Notes: generated by a model from the sequence alone, not told the origin. A DNA stretch of 55,910 bases from JAHECQ01 sp047638695 (GCA_047638695.1 JBLINY010000021.1:1-55910); one strand, 5' to 3'. Counted from the first letter of the stretch, positions 16,088-25,104 are shown. Program-made: numbers and translations.

Positions 16088-17263
16088 ATGAGCTGGGACT
16101 TTCCTGAAGACCGGGAGTTGAAGCGCCGGTATCTGTTGGACGCAGTCGATTCGGTGCGGCAAACGGTTTTGGCCGGAGTCGAGCAGGGCGAAGACGAGTA
16201 CGCGCTGCCCGCCGATTCATTCGAGGCGCTTTATGACGCAGGACTGTTCTGGTTGAAGTTGCCGACGGCCCTGGGTGGGGCCGAAGCCGACCCGCTTATC
16301 CAGATTGAAGTAATTGCAGCGCTGGCTCAGATCGATGCTGCTGCTGCCTGGTCGGTGATGATTGGCTCGCAGTCAACGGGCTTGCCCGCTGCATGGCTGC
16401 CCGACGACGCCCTCAACGTGGTTTTCGGAGACTCGCGAACCCCGGTCGCTGCCGGGTCCTTGATGCCCTCAGGCACTGCCGATCGGGTCGCCGGTGGGTA
16501 TCGAGTCACTGGCCGCTGGTCGTTTGCCAGCGGCATCCAGCACTGCGAGTGGGTCAATGCAACCGTTCGCTTCGAGGACGATCCAGACGGTGGCTTGCCG
16601 TCGTTCCGGCGGGTTGTCGTTCCGACCGCCGAAGTCGAGATCCACAACAACTGGGACGCCGTTGGTCTGAAGGGCTCCGGGAGTTGCGACTTCTCGATCC
16701 ACGATCAGTTCGTTCCGGAGTCGTTCTCCTGGGGGTTCACCGATCCGCCTCGGCGCGGAGGTTCCCTCTACCTGTTGGGGCTCCCGGGTTATGTGGCGTA
16801 CGAGCACGCGGCGTTGGCGCTTGGTATTGCCAGGGGAGCGCTCGACACGGTGGTCGATAGAGCTGCGGGTAAGGCCCGAGGGTTCGAGGGTTCGGTTGTC
16901 GGCGACCGGCCCGCCTTTCAGCGAGATCTCGGCCGAATGGATATGCAACTCGGAGCAGTACGGGCCATGACGTTCGAGGTGTTCGAGGCCGTCTGGTCCG
17001 GCCTAGGCCCGGGTGTGGGTCCGAAGCCGCATCAGCAGGCCAGGATGCGGAGCGCTGCGTCGCTGGCCACTGAAGTTGGGTTGGACGTTGTGGGCAGGCT
17101 GTTCCGCTACTCAGGTGGGGAAGCTGTGTATGCGTCGAGTGAGATCCAGCGTCGCTGGCGCGACCTGAGCACCGCTGGACAGCACTTTCTGGTCAGCGAA
17201 AGTTCGTATGAGAACCACGGCAAGTTTCTGCTGGGGAGACCTGATGCCAAACCGTTCGGGTGA
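16088..17263 (+). CDS. acyl-CoA dehydrogenase-fold flavin monooxygenase-like protein
   Basis: A protein of 391 residues with the acyl-CoA dehydrogenase fold. It has an N-terminal helical part (LGGAEADPLIQIEVIAALAQIDAA near 60-85), a mid beta domain with GRWSFASGIQHCEWV near residues 138-152, and a C-terminal helical domain. It lacks the EGT-type catalytic motif of dehydrogenases and resembles the group D flavin monooxygenases (HsaA/HpaB-like oxygenase components, which use reduced flavin from a separate reductase). SGIQHCEW is typical of that branch. The start ATG follows AGGAAGG. No reductase partner is adjacent. The substrate is unknown; an aromatic or steroid-derived phenol is possible. 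Confidence 0.75.
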   Translation: MSWDFPEDRELKRRYLLDAVDSVRQTVLAGVEQGEDEYALPADSFEALYDAGLFWLKLPTALGGAEADPLIQIEVIAALAQIDAAAAWSVMIGSQSTGLPAAWLPDDALNVVFGDSRTPVAAGSLMPSGTADRVAGGYRVTGRWSFASGIQHCEWVNATVRFEDDPDGGLPSFRRVVVPTAEVEIHNNWDAVGLKGSGSCDFSIHDQFVPESFSWGFTDPPRRGGSLYLLGLPGYVAYEHAALALGIARGALDTVVDRAAGKARGFEGSVVGDRPAFQRDLGRMDMQLGAVRAMTFEVFEAVWSGLGPGVGPKPHQQARMRSAASLATEVGLDVVGRLFRYSGGEAVYASSEIQRRWRDLSTAGQHFLVSESSYENHGKFLLGRPDAKPFG

Positions 17264-17282
17264 GCAGTGATGGCATGACCGC

Positions 17283-18179
17283 TTAGCCGGGGTAGAGCTC
17301 GAGATATTTTGTGGCAACGGCCTCGCCGCGTTCCTGGCAGAAGTGTCCGCCGTCGAACACCTCGAGCACCGGCGGGCAGTCCTTGATCCACCCAGCCACC
17401 ATCTGCATGGCCCGCAGGGTCAGGATCTTGTCGTGGACGCCGCAGGCAACCAGGGCATCGCCCGCCCATTCGTTCTGCCACCACGCAATAGCGCGGCGGG
17501 CCGTGTCACCGCCAGGCTCGTCTGGCGAGGTGGGAACGAGCTGCGGGAAGCTTCGTGGCCCGGCTTTGCTCCGCTGGTTGGGAAACGGCGCTCGGTAGGC
17601 GTCAAGGACCTCGTTCGGCATGGTGGAGTCAATAAACTGAATCGCTTCGCCGATGTCCATGTCGGGACGGTCGGCGGCCCATTGCTCCCACGTGCGGAAC
17701 GCCGGAGAAAGGGGCATCTCGCCCGTCACCAACATGGTGTTCATGGCAATGACCCCGGTGATGCGATCGCCGAGATCAAGCGGGAGGGTCAGTCCGAGAA
17801 TGCCGCCCCAGTCCTGGCACACAATGGTGATATTTCGCAGATCGAGTTGCTCGACCAGGCGCAGCAGGCTGCCGCGGTGGAAGTCGAAGTTGTAGACATC
17901 ATCGGTGGGCTTGTCCGAGCGCCCGAACCCGAAGAGGTCCGGTGCGATCACCCGACCGCCGGAGTTGACAAAGATCGGCAACATCTTGCGGTAGAGGTAG
18001 CTCCACGTTGGTTCGCCATGAAGGCACAAGTAGGTGCGTGCTGCGTCAGCCGGGCCTTCGTCGAGGAAGTGCATCCGTAAGCCGTCGTACCCGGCGAGAT
18101 CGTCGACGTAGTTCGGAGCGTACGGAAAGTCGACGAGGTCATCGAAACGTTCGTCGGGTGTGCGATACACCTCGGTCAT
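17283..18179 (-). CDS. haloalkane dehalogenase (HLD-I-like alpha/beta hydrolase)
   Basis: An alpha/beta hydrolase of 298 residues. The oxyanion segment HGEPTWSYLYR is at 54-64, nucleophile Asp123 lies in VCQDWGG with Trp124 next to it, Asp250 in GVHDKI is the acid in the position used by the DhlA branch, and His279 in GGHF is the base. The Asp-Trp pair and HGEPTWSYLYR are hallmarks of haloalkane dehalogenases, which hydrolyse carbon-halogen bonds to alcohols, with Trp binding the released halide. Length (about 300) fits the family. It stands alone, convergent with the flavin enzyme and divergent from the exporter. The natural substrate is not deducible. Confidence 0.85.
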   Translation of the reverse strand: MTEVYRTPDERFDDLVDFPYAPNYVDDLAGYDGLRMHFLDEGPADAARTYLCLHGEPTWSYLYRKMLPIFVNSGGRVIAPDLFGFGRSDKPTDDVYNFDFHRGSLLRLVEQLDLRNITIVCQDWGGILGLTLPLDLGDRITGVIAMNTMLVTGEMPLSPAFRTWEQWAADRPDMDIGEAIQFIDSTMPNEVLDAYRAPFPNQRSKAGPRSFPQLVPTSPDEPGGDTARRAIAWWQNEWAGDALVACGVHDKILTLRAMQMVAGWIKDCPPVLEVFDGGHFCQERGEAVATKYLELYPG

Positions 18180-18255
18180 GGCGGGTCACTCCTCGGGGCT
18201 GCGGCAGCGATGAGTGAGAGCTGCCTCCATCGAGGCTAAGCGGTAAGGTCCGGCA

Positions 18256-19179
18256 GTGACGACCACAGCCGATGCAACCCCGAGTAGCCGGTCGTCTATC
18301 GGGTTGGCAGGCGCTTTTGGGGCCATGATCGGCTGGGGCGCCTCTGGCGTGTTGGCCAAGGCGATTGACCTGGACAGCCTCGTGGTCGTGGCGTATCGCT
18401 TTTGGACGAGCACCATCATCTTCTTCGCCTTCCTCGCTCTCAGAGGTCGGCCGATGTCGATGCGCAAGTTCAAACGTGCGCTGCCGGGCGGTATCGGCCT
18501 GGCGCTCGACGTTGCCTTCTTCTTCACGGCAATCAAGTTGACCGCCGTCGCCAATGCAACCGTCATCGTTTCGATGCAACCGGTTGTGATGCTCTACCTC
18601 AGCACGAAGATGCTGGGGGAGAAGGTGTCGAAGGCCCAAGTCGTGTGGTCTGGAGTTGCCCTCGTCGGCGTCGTCGTCCTTCTGTTCGGTTCGTCGGGGC
18701 TTCCCGAAGCGAACTGGCGTGGTGATCTGCTTGCGGCGGCCGCAATCCTGGCGTGGACGGCATACCTCTACTATTCCAAAACCACCCAGGACGTTCTCGA
18801 CCCGGTCGAGTACACGGCGGCGACCGGACTGGTTGCCGCCGCCATCAATACACCCCTGATCTTCGTCTTCGGGCAGACGATGGAACTTCCTTCCAGGGCC
18901 GATCTCGGCTTTCTGGCGCTCATGGTGTTCGGCTCCGGCCTGGCGGCCCATCTGCTAATGAACTGGTCGTTGACCAAAATCCCGATCTGGGTTGGTTCCG
19001 TCATGTCGCTCATGATTCCGGCGGGTGCGACGCTGATGGCGTGGTTCTTTCTCGACGAGAGCATCACCTTGTTGCAGAGCGCTGGCATAGGGCTCACGCT
19101 GCTCGCGCTCGCCGCTATTGCCCTCAACAACACGAGCGCTCGTAACAAAGCTGACGCCCTGAACGGCGTGGAGGCATGA
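18256..19179 (+). CDS. EamA/DMT-family exporter
   Basis: A 307-residue membrane protein with about ten hydrophobic segments arranged as two EamA repeats (about 15-145 and 160-295). The first repeat begins GLAGAFGAMIGWGASGVLAK and the second ends in the VGSVMSLMIPAGATLMAWFFLDE segment typical of drug/metabolite transporters. The likely role is export of a small metabolite or amino acid across the inner membrane. A GTG start at 18256 is used. It is separated from the divergent dehalogenase gene by 76 bases. The substrate is unknown. Confidence 0.85.
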   Translation: MTTTADATPSSRSSIGLAGAFGAMIGWGASGVLAKAIDLDSLVVVAYRFWTSTIIFFAFLALRGRPMSMRKFKRALPGGIGLALDVAFFFTAIKLTAVANATVIVSMQPVVMLYLSTKMLGEKVSKAQVVWSGVALVGVVVLLFGSSGLPEANWRGDLLAAAAILAWTAYLYYSKTTQDVLDPVEYTAATGLVAAAINTPLIFVFGQTMELPSRADLGFLALMVFGSGLAAHLLMNWSLTKIPIWVGSVMSLMIPAGATLMAWFFLDESITLLQSAGIGLTLLALAAIALNNTSARNKADALNGVEA

Positions 19180-19201
19180 GTCCCTCAATTAGCACGACGC
19201 A

Positions 19202-19238
19202 TTGACAAATACGACTAAGTCTAACTCTTGACTGAGTC
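19202..19238 (+). promoter_or_regulatory. promoter and two Fur/PerR-like boxes upstream of furA-katG
   Basis: TTGACA at 19202-19207 can serve as a -35 element. Two copies of the palindromic core GACTnAGTC follow at 19213-19221 and 19230-19238, 17 bases apart. The first sits in TACGACTAAGTCTAA, a near match to the 7-1-7 inverted repeat bound by PerR/FurA-type regulators. The position 27-52 bases before the furA start fits autorepression with co-control of katG. Confidence 0.6.
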
Positions 19239-19264
19239 TGGAATTTCTGCTTGGCTAAGCCCTT

Positions 19265-19735
19265 GTGACCGACCCCCAGGAGCCACAGGCTCTCGATCAA
19301 GTATCGATCGAGGACGAAAGCTTCGAGCAACAGCTGAGAAGTTGCGGGCTACAGGTCACCGCGCAGCGTCTTGCGATCATGCAGGCCGTCACCAACGGTC
19401 CGCACGCCACAGCCGAAGAGCTTACTGAGGTCGTGCGCTCCAAGATCGGTTCGATCTCTCGGCAGGCGGTCTATGACACGCTCGGCGCCCTCGCTGACAA
19501 ACGACTGATCCGTCGCATCCAGCCCACCGGTTCGCCCGCCCGCTACGAAGACCGCGTTGGTGACAACCACCATCATCTGGTCTGTCGAGGTTGTGGCCTG
19601 ATCTTTGACATCGACTGTGCTGTCGGCTCGACGCCGTGTCTCGATGCTGGGGAAGACCACGGCTTCGAGATCGACGAGGCCGAGGTTGTCTACTGGGGCC
19701 GATGTCCCGACTGTCAACGTGGACCCCCGCTCTAA
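19265..19735 (+). CDS. furA: Fur-family regulator, FurA/PerR-like
   Basis: A Fur-family repressor of 156 residues. The winged helix spans about residues 28-85 (LQVTAQRLAIMQAV, QAVYDTLGALADKRLI). The metal-sensing part contains DNHHHLVCRGCG near 100-111 and a C-terminal CPDC, giving two CxxC pairs for structural zinc. It lies 88 bases upstream of katG on the same strand, the conserved furA-katG arrangement of actinobacteria in which FurA represses both genes and peroxide relieves it. The start is GTG at 19265. Two operator-like boxes lie just upstream. Confidence 0.88.
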   Translation: MTDPQEPQALDQVSIEDESFEQQLRSCGLQVTAQRLAIMQAVTNGPHATAEELTEVVRSKIGSISRQAVYDTLGALADKRLIRRIQPTGSPARYEDRVGDNHHHLVCRGCGLIFDIDCAVGSTPCLDAGEDHGFEIDEAEVVYWGRCPDCQRGPPL

Positions 19736-19823
19736 CACTGAGCCCGGATGACCGAGCTGAGCCCGTTCTTACCGAAATACTCTCGAACCCAATGAAACCA
19801 ACCCGCAGGAGCGAAAGAGAAAT

Positions 19824-21977
19824 ATGACCGACGAAGCAAAGTGCCCGGTGCTGCACAACGACCATTCGGCTCGTGGAAGCCAGGCCAACCAGCATTGGTG
19901 GCCGAACCAACTGAACCTGAACGTTCTTCACCAGGGCGCGGCTAAGTCCGACCCGATGGGTGATGACTTCGACTACGCCGCAGAGTTCGCCACGCTTGAT
20001 CTGGCCGCAGTAAAGGCCGACCTCACTGCCGTGATGACAGATTCGAAGGACTGGTGGCCTGCTGACTACGGCCACTACGGCCCGCTCTTCATCCGGATGA
20101 GCTGGCACGTCGCCGGTACCTACCGCACCCGCGATGGTCGCGGTGGTGCCGCTACAGGCAACCAGCGGTTCGCTCCGTTGAACAGCTGGCCTGACAATGG
20201 CAACCTTGACAAGGCGCGAGCCCTGATCGAGCCCATCAAGAAGAAGTACGGCCGGAAGCTCTCATGGGCCGACCTCATGGTCCTTACCGGCAACGTTGCC
20301 CTCGAGTCGATGGGCTTCAAGACGTTTGGTTTCGCCGGTGGCCGCGAAGATGTTTGGGCACCCGAGGAGGACATCTACTGGGGCCCCGAGAACGTGTGGC
20401 TCGACGATCAGCGCTACAGCGGCGATCGCCAGCTCGAGGAGCCGCTCGGCGCCGTTCAGATGGGTCTCATCTATGTGAACCCCGAGGGTCCCAACGGCAA
20501 CCCGGACCCAATCGGGTCTGGTGCCGACATCCGCGAGACATTCAGTCGGATGGCCATGAACGACGAAGAGACCGTGGCGCTCGTCGTCGGCGGCCACGCC
20601 TTCGGCAAGATGCATGGCGCCGGACCTGAGGACGCAATGGGCCCCGAGCCCGAGGGTGCCCCGATGGAGCAGCAGCTCCTCGGCTGGAAGAACGACTTCG
20701 GCTCAGGCATGGGTGTGCACACCACCACCAGCGGGTTCGAAGGAGCGTGGAACTCCACGCCCACCCAGTGGGACAACAATTATCTCGAGACGCTGATGGA
20801 CAACGATTGGGAGCTCACTGAGAGCCCGGCCGGTCACAAACAGTGGACGGCTCCCGCTCTTGCCGGGACGGTGCCCGACGCACACGATGCGAGCATCACG
20901 CACGCACCGATGATGAGCACCGCAGATATGGCCATGAAGTTGGACCCGATCTACGGTCCGATCTCGCAGCGATTCCGCGACAACCCCGAGCAGCTTGACG
21001 ACGCGTTCGCCCGCGCTTGGTACAAGCTCACCCATCGCGACATGGGCCCGGCCGTGCTCTCCCTAGGCGCCGAGGTTCCTTCCGAGGAACTGCTCTGGCA
21101 GGATCCGATCCCTGCTGGGACGGCTCTTAGCGATGCCGACGCAGCGACCGTGAAAGCCGCCATCATGGCGACCGATCTCACGATCACCGAGCTGGTCGAG
21201 ACTGCATGGGCCTCGGCCTCCACCTACCGCCAGAGCGACAAGCGTGGCGGCGCCAACGGTGGCCGTCTTCGTCTCGCCCCACAGAACGCTTGGGAGGCAA
21301 ACAAGCCCGCCCAACTCACTCGAGTTCTCGCTGCACTCGAGGGCGTCCAGTCGAGCGCCGGGGTGTCGGTTTCTATGGCCGACCTCATCGTTCTCGGTGG
21401 CGCAGCAGCAGTCGAAGCTGCGGCCAAAGCTGCAGGTCATGACGCAACGGTTTCGGTCAGCACCGGGCGTGGCGATGCCACCCAAGAGCAGACCGACGTT
21501 GAGTCCTTCGCATGGCTCGAGCCTCAGAACGACGGCTTCCGGAACTTCCTGGGCAAGGGCAGCAGTCACGTTGCCGAGCACATCCTCGTCGATCGAGCTC
21601 AACTGCTCGATCTTGGTGCGCCGGACATGGCGGTACTGGTTGGTGGCTTGCGGGTCCTCGGTGTCAGCAATGACGGCCACGGTGTCTTCACCGACCGGGT
21701 GGGCACGCTGAGCAACGACTTCTTCGTGAACCTGATGGATCAGGCCACGGTGTGGTCTGGAGCTTCCGGCGCCGAAGACGTGTTCGAAGGGAAGGATCGT
21801 GCCAGCGGCACCGTCAAGTGGACGGGAACCCGCAACGATCTTGTGTTCGGCTCGAACTCGATCCTGCGTGCGATCACTGACGTGTACGCCGCCGACGACG
21901 CCGAGGCGAAGTTCGTCAATGACTTCTGCGCAGCGTTCGCAAAGGTTATGGACAGCGATCGCTTCGATCTCGCCTAA
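19824..21977 (+). CDS. katG: catalase-peroxidase KatG
   Basis: A bifunctional haem catalase-peroxidase of 717 residues, full length for the family. The distal site has Arg91, Trp94 and His95 in RMSWHVAGTY. The Trp-Tyr-Met adduct can be placed at Trp94, Tyr217 (GLIYVNPEG) and Met243 (SRMAMND). The proximal haem ligand is His258 in GGHAFGK. The C-terminal duplicated peroxidase-like half, which lacks the haem site, is present (about 420-717). It removes hydrogen peroxide in the cytoplasm and in mycobacteria activates isoniazid. It lies behind furA and is followed by a good hairpin terminator. Confidence 0.97.
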   Translation: MTDEAKCPVLHNDHSARGSQANQHWWPNQLNLNVLHQGAAKSDPMGDDFDYAAEFATLDLAAVKADLTAVMTDSKDWWPADYGHYGPLFIRMSWHVAGTYRTRDGRGGAATGNQRFAPLNSWPDNGNLDKARALIEPIKKKYGRKLSWADLMVLTGNVALESMGFKTFGFAGGREDVWAPEEDIYWGPENVWLDDQRYSGDRQLEEPLGAVQMGLIYVNPEGPNGNPDPIGSGADIRETFSRMAMNDEETVALVVGGHAFGKMHGAGPEDAMGPEPEGAPMEQQLLGWKNDFGSGMGVHTTTSGFEGAWNSTPTQWDNNYLETLMDNDWELTESPAGHKQWTAPALAGTVPDAHDASITHAPMMSTADMAMKLDPIYGPISQRFRDNPEQLDDAFARAWYKLTHRDMGPAVLSLGAEVPSEELLWQDPIPAGTALSDADAATVKAAIMATDLTITELVETAWASASTYRQSDKRGGANGGRLRLAPQNAWEANKPAQLTRVLAALEGVQSSAGVSVSMADLIVLGGAAAVEAAAKAAGHDATVSVSTGRGDATQEQTDVESFAWLEPQNDGFRNFLGKGSSHVAEHILVDRAQLLDLGAPDMAVLVGGLRVLGVSNDGHGVFTDRVGTLSNDFFVNLMDQATVWSGASGAEDVFEGKDRASGTVKWTGTRNDLVFGSNSILRAITDVYAADDAEAKFVNDFCAAFAKVMDSDRFDLA

Positions 21978-21989
21978 TCCTTCCGGTCA

Positions 21990-22005
21990 CCGTCATTCAT
22001 GACGG
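21990..22005. repeat. 7-bp inverted repeat just after katG
   Basis: CCGTCAT and ATGACGG form a perfect inverted repeat with a two-base spacer, 13 bases after the katG stop. It may be a minor hairpin ahead of the main terminator or a protein-binding palindrome. Confidence 0.3.
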
Positions 22006-22019
22006 CAAGACCTCACCGT

Positions 22020-22048
22020 CGCCCCGTCGGACGCGTTCCGGCGGGGCG
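22020..22048 (+). terminator. katG terminator hairpin
   Basis: CGCCCCGTCGG (22020-22030) and CCGGCGGGGCG (22038-22048) form an 11-bp stem with one U-G wobble and a seven-base loop, 42 bases after the katG stop. There is no U-tract, which is normal for high-GC actinobacterial terminators. Confidence 0.6.
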
Positions 22049-22100
22049 ATTGCGCGTTCCGACGTAGGAGTCGGGCGGAGGGCGTGGTTTAGTATCGGCT

Positions 22101-22847
22101 ATGTCGACCGAGCGAGATGAACGACCCTCCTCCACTCCAGGGTGGCAGCATGCGGCCGAGCCCCATCGTGGCTCGGTGGCGGGGAGGCTGAGTTGGTTGC
22201 GCGCCGGCGTGCTGGGCGCCAACGACGGAGTCATCTCCACTGCCGGGTTGGTCATCGGCGTTGCCGCTGCGACCACGTCGACGTCAGCCATTGCCACTGC
22301 CGGCGTCGCCGGCCTAACCGCCGGTGCCGTGTCGATGGCATTGGGCGAATATGTTTCGGTGAGTACGCAACGGGACACCGAAGAAGCGCTCGTCGAGAGG
22401 GAGCGGCTCGAACTCGAGCAATTTCCTGAGGCCGAGCACGCCGAGCTGGTGGAGATGCTGGGCGATCAAGGGCTGACGCCGGCCACATCGCTTGTGGTCG
22501 CCGACGAGCTCAGCGGGGCCGACGCGCTCCGTGCTCATCTGGCCATCGAGCTGGGAATCAATCAGAGGGAAATCGCTGCACCGTGGTCGGCCGCCATCTC
22601 CTCGGCCGTGGCCTTCACAGCGGGCGCCGCCGTTCCTCTGTTGGCGATCCTTCTGTCGCCATCGTCGACACGAATTCTCATCACGTTCATAGCCGTGCTG
22701 GCTGGCCTCGCCGTGACGGGTGGGGTCAGCGCCCACCTCGGCCATGCGCCTAAACGGCCCGCCATCGGCCGCCTTGTCTCCGGTGGTGCTGCCGCCATGG
22801 CGGTTACGTACGCCATCGGCCAGATTCTCGGCACCGCGGTCGCCTGA
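22101..22847 (+). CDS. VIT1/CCC1-family iron/manganese transporter
   Basis: A 248-residue membrane protein of the VIT family. The first helix carries LRAGVLGANDGVISTAGL (residues about 33-50), the family signature, followed by a second helix with SMALGEYVSVSTQRD. A soluble Glu-rich metal-binding insertion (TEEALVERERLELEQFPEAEHAEL, about 93-116) follows, then three C-terminal helices. VIT proteins export Fe(II) or Mn(II) from the cytosol. Its place after furA-katG suggests a link with metal and peroxide stress, but a terminator separates them. Confidence 0.88.
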   Translation: MSTERDERPSSTPGWQHAAEPHRGSVAGRLSWLRAGVLGANDGVISTAGLVIGVAAATTSTSAIATAGVAGLTAGAVSMALGEYVSVSTQRDTEEALVERERLELEQFPEAEHAELVEMLGDQGLTPATSLVVADELSGADALRAHLAIELGINQREIAAPWSAAISSAVAFTAGAAVPLLAILLSPSSTRILITFIAVLAGLAVTGGVSAHLGHAPKRPAIGRLVSGGAAAMAVTYAIGQILGTAVA

Positions 22848-22896
22848 CTTAGGCAAGAACGGGCAGGTCGTAAGCAGCGAACACCAGACTGGCCCT

Positions 22897-23206
22897 ATGC
22901 GTGCAGTCAAGAACACTCCGAACGGCGTTGCTGTTGACATCTCGGCTCGCCACGACAACTCAGCGCCGCGCGGCTGAAAGACTCGGCTTGTCGGTCGGAC
23001 TGAGTGGAAAGTACGACGTGTTCTTCGATGCTGCAGGGAACAACGCCTCGCTGGCCGAAGCTTTCCGAGTCGCTGCCGATCGAGCGGCCGGAGCCAGAAA
23101 GGTGGTTGTCGAGCCCAATTCGTGGCCGCTAGAACTTGCCTTGGTTGACGAGCATCTCGCCACGAGGAAGGGGTTCCATGTTGTGACCACTACGCCCGTC
23201 GTTTGA
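22897..23206 (+). pseudogene. zinc-type alcohol dehydrogenase remnant
   Basis: The sequence starts as MRAVKNTPNGVAV, the usual N-terminus of medium-chain zinc-binding dehydrogenases, at the ATG at 22897. About 45 bases later the frame changes and the sequence jumps to the Rossmann-domain region (QRRAAERLGLSVGLSGKYDVFFDAAGN, residues split over the middle), ending at 23206 with KGFHVVTT. The catalytic zinc domain in between is missing. An intact member would be about 330-350 residues, so this is a remnant with an internal deletion and at least one frameshift. The 101-residue open frame starting at 22901 is unlikely to make a working protein. Confidence 0.6.
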
Positions 23207-23269
23207 ACTGTTCGACCAGAACTCTGGCCAGAGCTTGCGAGACAGCTGGAGCGTCGTCACCGAAGAAGC

Positions 23270-23920
23270 TCATCGGACGCGACGAGTCTCATAGGCCCAC
23301 ATCGCGATCTCTACTCGGTTGCGGGCACCAAGCTTGTTCATGAGGCTGGCTAGATGGGTCTTCACCGTGCTGAGGCTGATGTTGAGCTCGTCGGCAATCT
23401 CGTAGTTGGTGAGGCCTCGGGCAACGGTCAGCAGCACCTCTTCTTCTCGCAGCGTCAGAGGCCCGATGGGTTGCACGGGGGTCGCCCCTGTTGGCACATC
23501 AGCGAAGGCCTCCAACAGTCGGGCCGTGATGCTGGGAGCGATGAGAGCATCCCCGGCCGCTGCGGCTTTGATGGCCTGCATCAACAAATCGGCACCGGCG
23601 TCCTTCAGGAGGAAGCCGCGGGCTCCCGCCTTCAATGCTCCGTGTACATACTCGTCGAGATCAAACGTGGTGATGACGACAACGGCCAGGGGGTCAGCGA
23701 CCTCGGCCCCGGCCAGTAGCCGGGTGGCTTCGATGCCGTCGAGTTCGGGCATGCGAATGTCGAACAGGCACACGTCGGGGCGAAGGTGTCGGGCGAGGGT
23801 GACGGCTTCGCGCCCATCGGCGGCCTGACCGACTACTTCGATGCCGTCTTGAGCATCGAGAATCATGCTGAGACCAGTACGGACCAGATCCTGATCGTCG
23901 GCGACCAGAACACGAATCAT
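23270..23920 (-). CDS. NarL/LuxR-family response regulator
   Basis: A response regulator of 216 residues. The receiver domain (1-120) has the acidic pair at Asp9/Asp10, phospho-acceptor Asp54 in CLFDIRMPE, Thr in VVITTFD and Lys in FLLKDAG. The C-terminal LuxR-type helix-turn-helix is at about 150-205 (LTLREEEVLLTVARGL, NISLSTVKTHL). It overlaps the kinase stop by four bases (ATGA), so both are made together as a two-component system. Its targets are unknown; the divergent MMPL transporter is the nearest candidate. Confidence 0.92.
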   Translation of the reverse strand: MIRVLVADDQDLVRTGLSMILDAQDGIEVVGQAADGREAVTLARHLRPDVCLFDIRMPELDGIEATRLLAGAEVADPLAVVVITTFDLDEYVHGALKAGARGFLLKDAGADLLMQAIKAAAAGDALIAPSITARLLEAFADVPTGATPVQPIGPLTLREEEVLLTVARGLTNYEIADELNISLSTVKTHLASLMNKLGARNRVEIAMWAYETRRVR

Positions 23921-25104
23921 GAGACGGTCATGCTTCTGGGCAAGACCACCGAGACCTGCCAGCCGCCGTCGGCTACCGGGCCGGCGCTGAAGGAGCCACC
24001 CAGCAGCTTGGCCCGTTCCGACATGCCCATCAGGCCGTACCGGAGGTTCGAGCCGGAGCCTCCATCGGAGCCAGGCCCCGATCCAGTCGGATACGACGGT
24101 TGGGGTGCTCCGTCGTTTCGAACCGTCACCTGCACGCAGTCCTCCAAGCCGATGACCTGTACATCAACTCGGGTAGCACCTCGACCGTGACGTACGGCGT
24201 TGGTCACCGACTCCTGGGTAATCCGATACACGGCACGATCGACAATCGGTTCGAGCGAAGCGAGCTGACCCGAACAATGGACCTCGACGAGCAACCCATC
24301 GGATGCAGCCTGGGCTAGGCGCTGAAGATCGGCCACGCCCTGTTGGGGCGCCAGTTCGGCATCGTCACTTTGTCGAAGGGCACCCACCATGGTCCGCATC
24401 TCGGTCAGGGTTCGCGATGCCGCTTCTTCGATCACAGCCAGGATCTCGATAGCCGCTTCCGGCCGGCTAGGAGCGATGGCTTGGGCGGCCTGAGCTTGTA
24501 CTGCGATGGCCGAAACATGATGGGCCACCGTGTCGTGGAGCTCTCGGGCCAACTCTTCCCGTTCCCGCAATCTGATCTCTTCGGCTGCCCGATCCCGGGC
24601 TACACCTCGATAGCGCACCATGAGCCCGAAGAGCGCCGGAAGGAGCGGCACGATGAAGCCGCCGATGGCATCGCCGACGGTGCCAGGATCGGTGATGGTG
24701 CCGATCGCCCAGGCCGACACCATGACCATGGTGCCGGTCGCTGCGTGACGACCAGAACCCCAGCGGAACAGGGCATACGGAAACAGCAAGACGATGGCCG
24801 TGGTGTAGAGGCCCAATGGGGCCTTGTCGACAGCCGCACCGAGAAGGCTCAGCGCGTTGACGGCGCCGAAGGCGGCGGCGGTGGTGGTGGCGAGCGGGTG
24901 GATTCGGCGCCACAACACTGCGGGTGCCAACCCAAGGCAGACGACCAGCTCGATGAGCGGCAGTCTCAGGTTGCTTCGAAGCGCAGTTTCGACGATCGCT
25001 GAGACGACGATGGCGCCCAGCAGGATCAGGTCGCGGCGATTACGAGGCGGTGGGTCGGCCACCGCGGGTTCGGCCAGGAATTCTTGAACTGCGGTCGTCA
25101 CCAC
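23917..25104 (-). CDS. DesK/NarX-type sensor histidine kinase
   Basis: A kinase of 395 residues. The N-terminal half (about 25-165) has five or six hydrophobic segments with very short loops, so there is no large external sensor domain. The HisKA_3 dimerisation box has the phospho-accepting His190 in ELARELHDTVAHH. The HATPase domain follows, with the N-box QESVTNAVRHG and a G-box region containing YGLMGMSERAKLLGG. Such intramembrane-sensing kinases often respond to membrane state or to cell-wall-active drugs. It is co-transcribed with the response regulator and divergent from an MMPL transporter 228 bases away. Confidence 0.92.
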   Translation of the reverse strand: MVTTAVQEFLAEPAVADPPPRNRRDLILLGAIVVSAIVETALRSNLRLPLIELVVCLGLAPAVLWRRIHPLATTTAAAFGAVNALSLLGAAVDKAPLGLYTTAIVLLFPYALFRWGSGRHAATGTMVMVSAWAIGTITDPGTVGDAIGGFIVPLLPALFGLMVRYRGVARDRAAEEIRLREREELARELHDTVAHHVSAIAVQAQAAQAIAPSRPEAAIEILAVIEEAASRTLTEMRTMVGALRQSDDAELAPQQGVADLQRLAQAASDGLLVEVHCSGQLASLEPIVDRAVYRITQESVTNAVRHGRGATRVDVQVIGLEDCVQVTVRNDGAPQPSYPTGSGPGSDGGSGSNLRYGLMGMSERAKLLGGSFSAGPVADGGWQVSVVLPRSMTVS

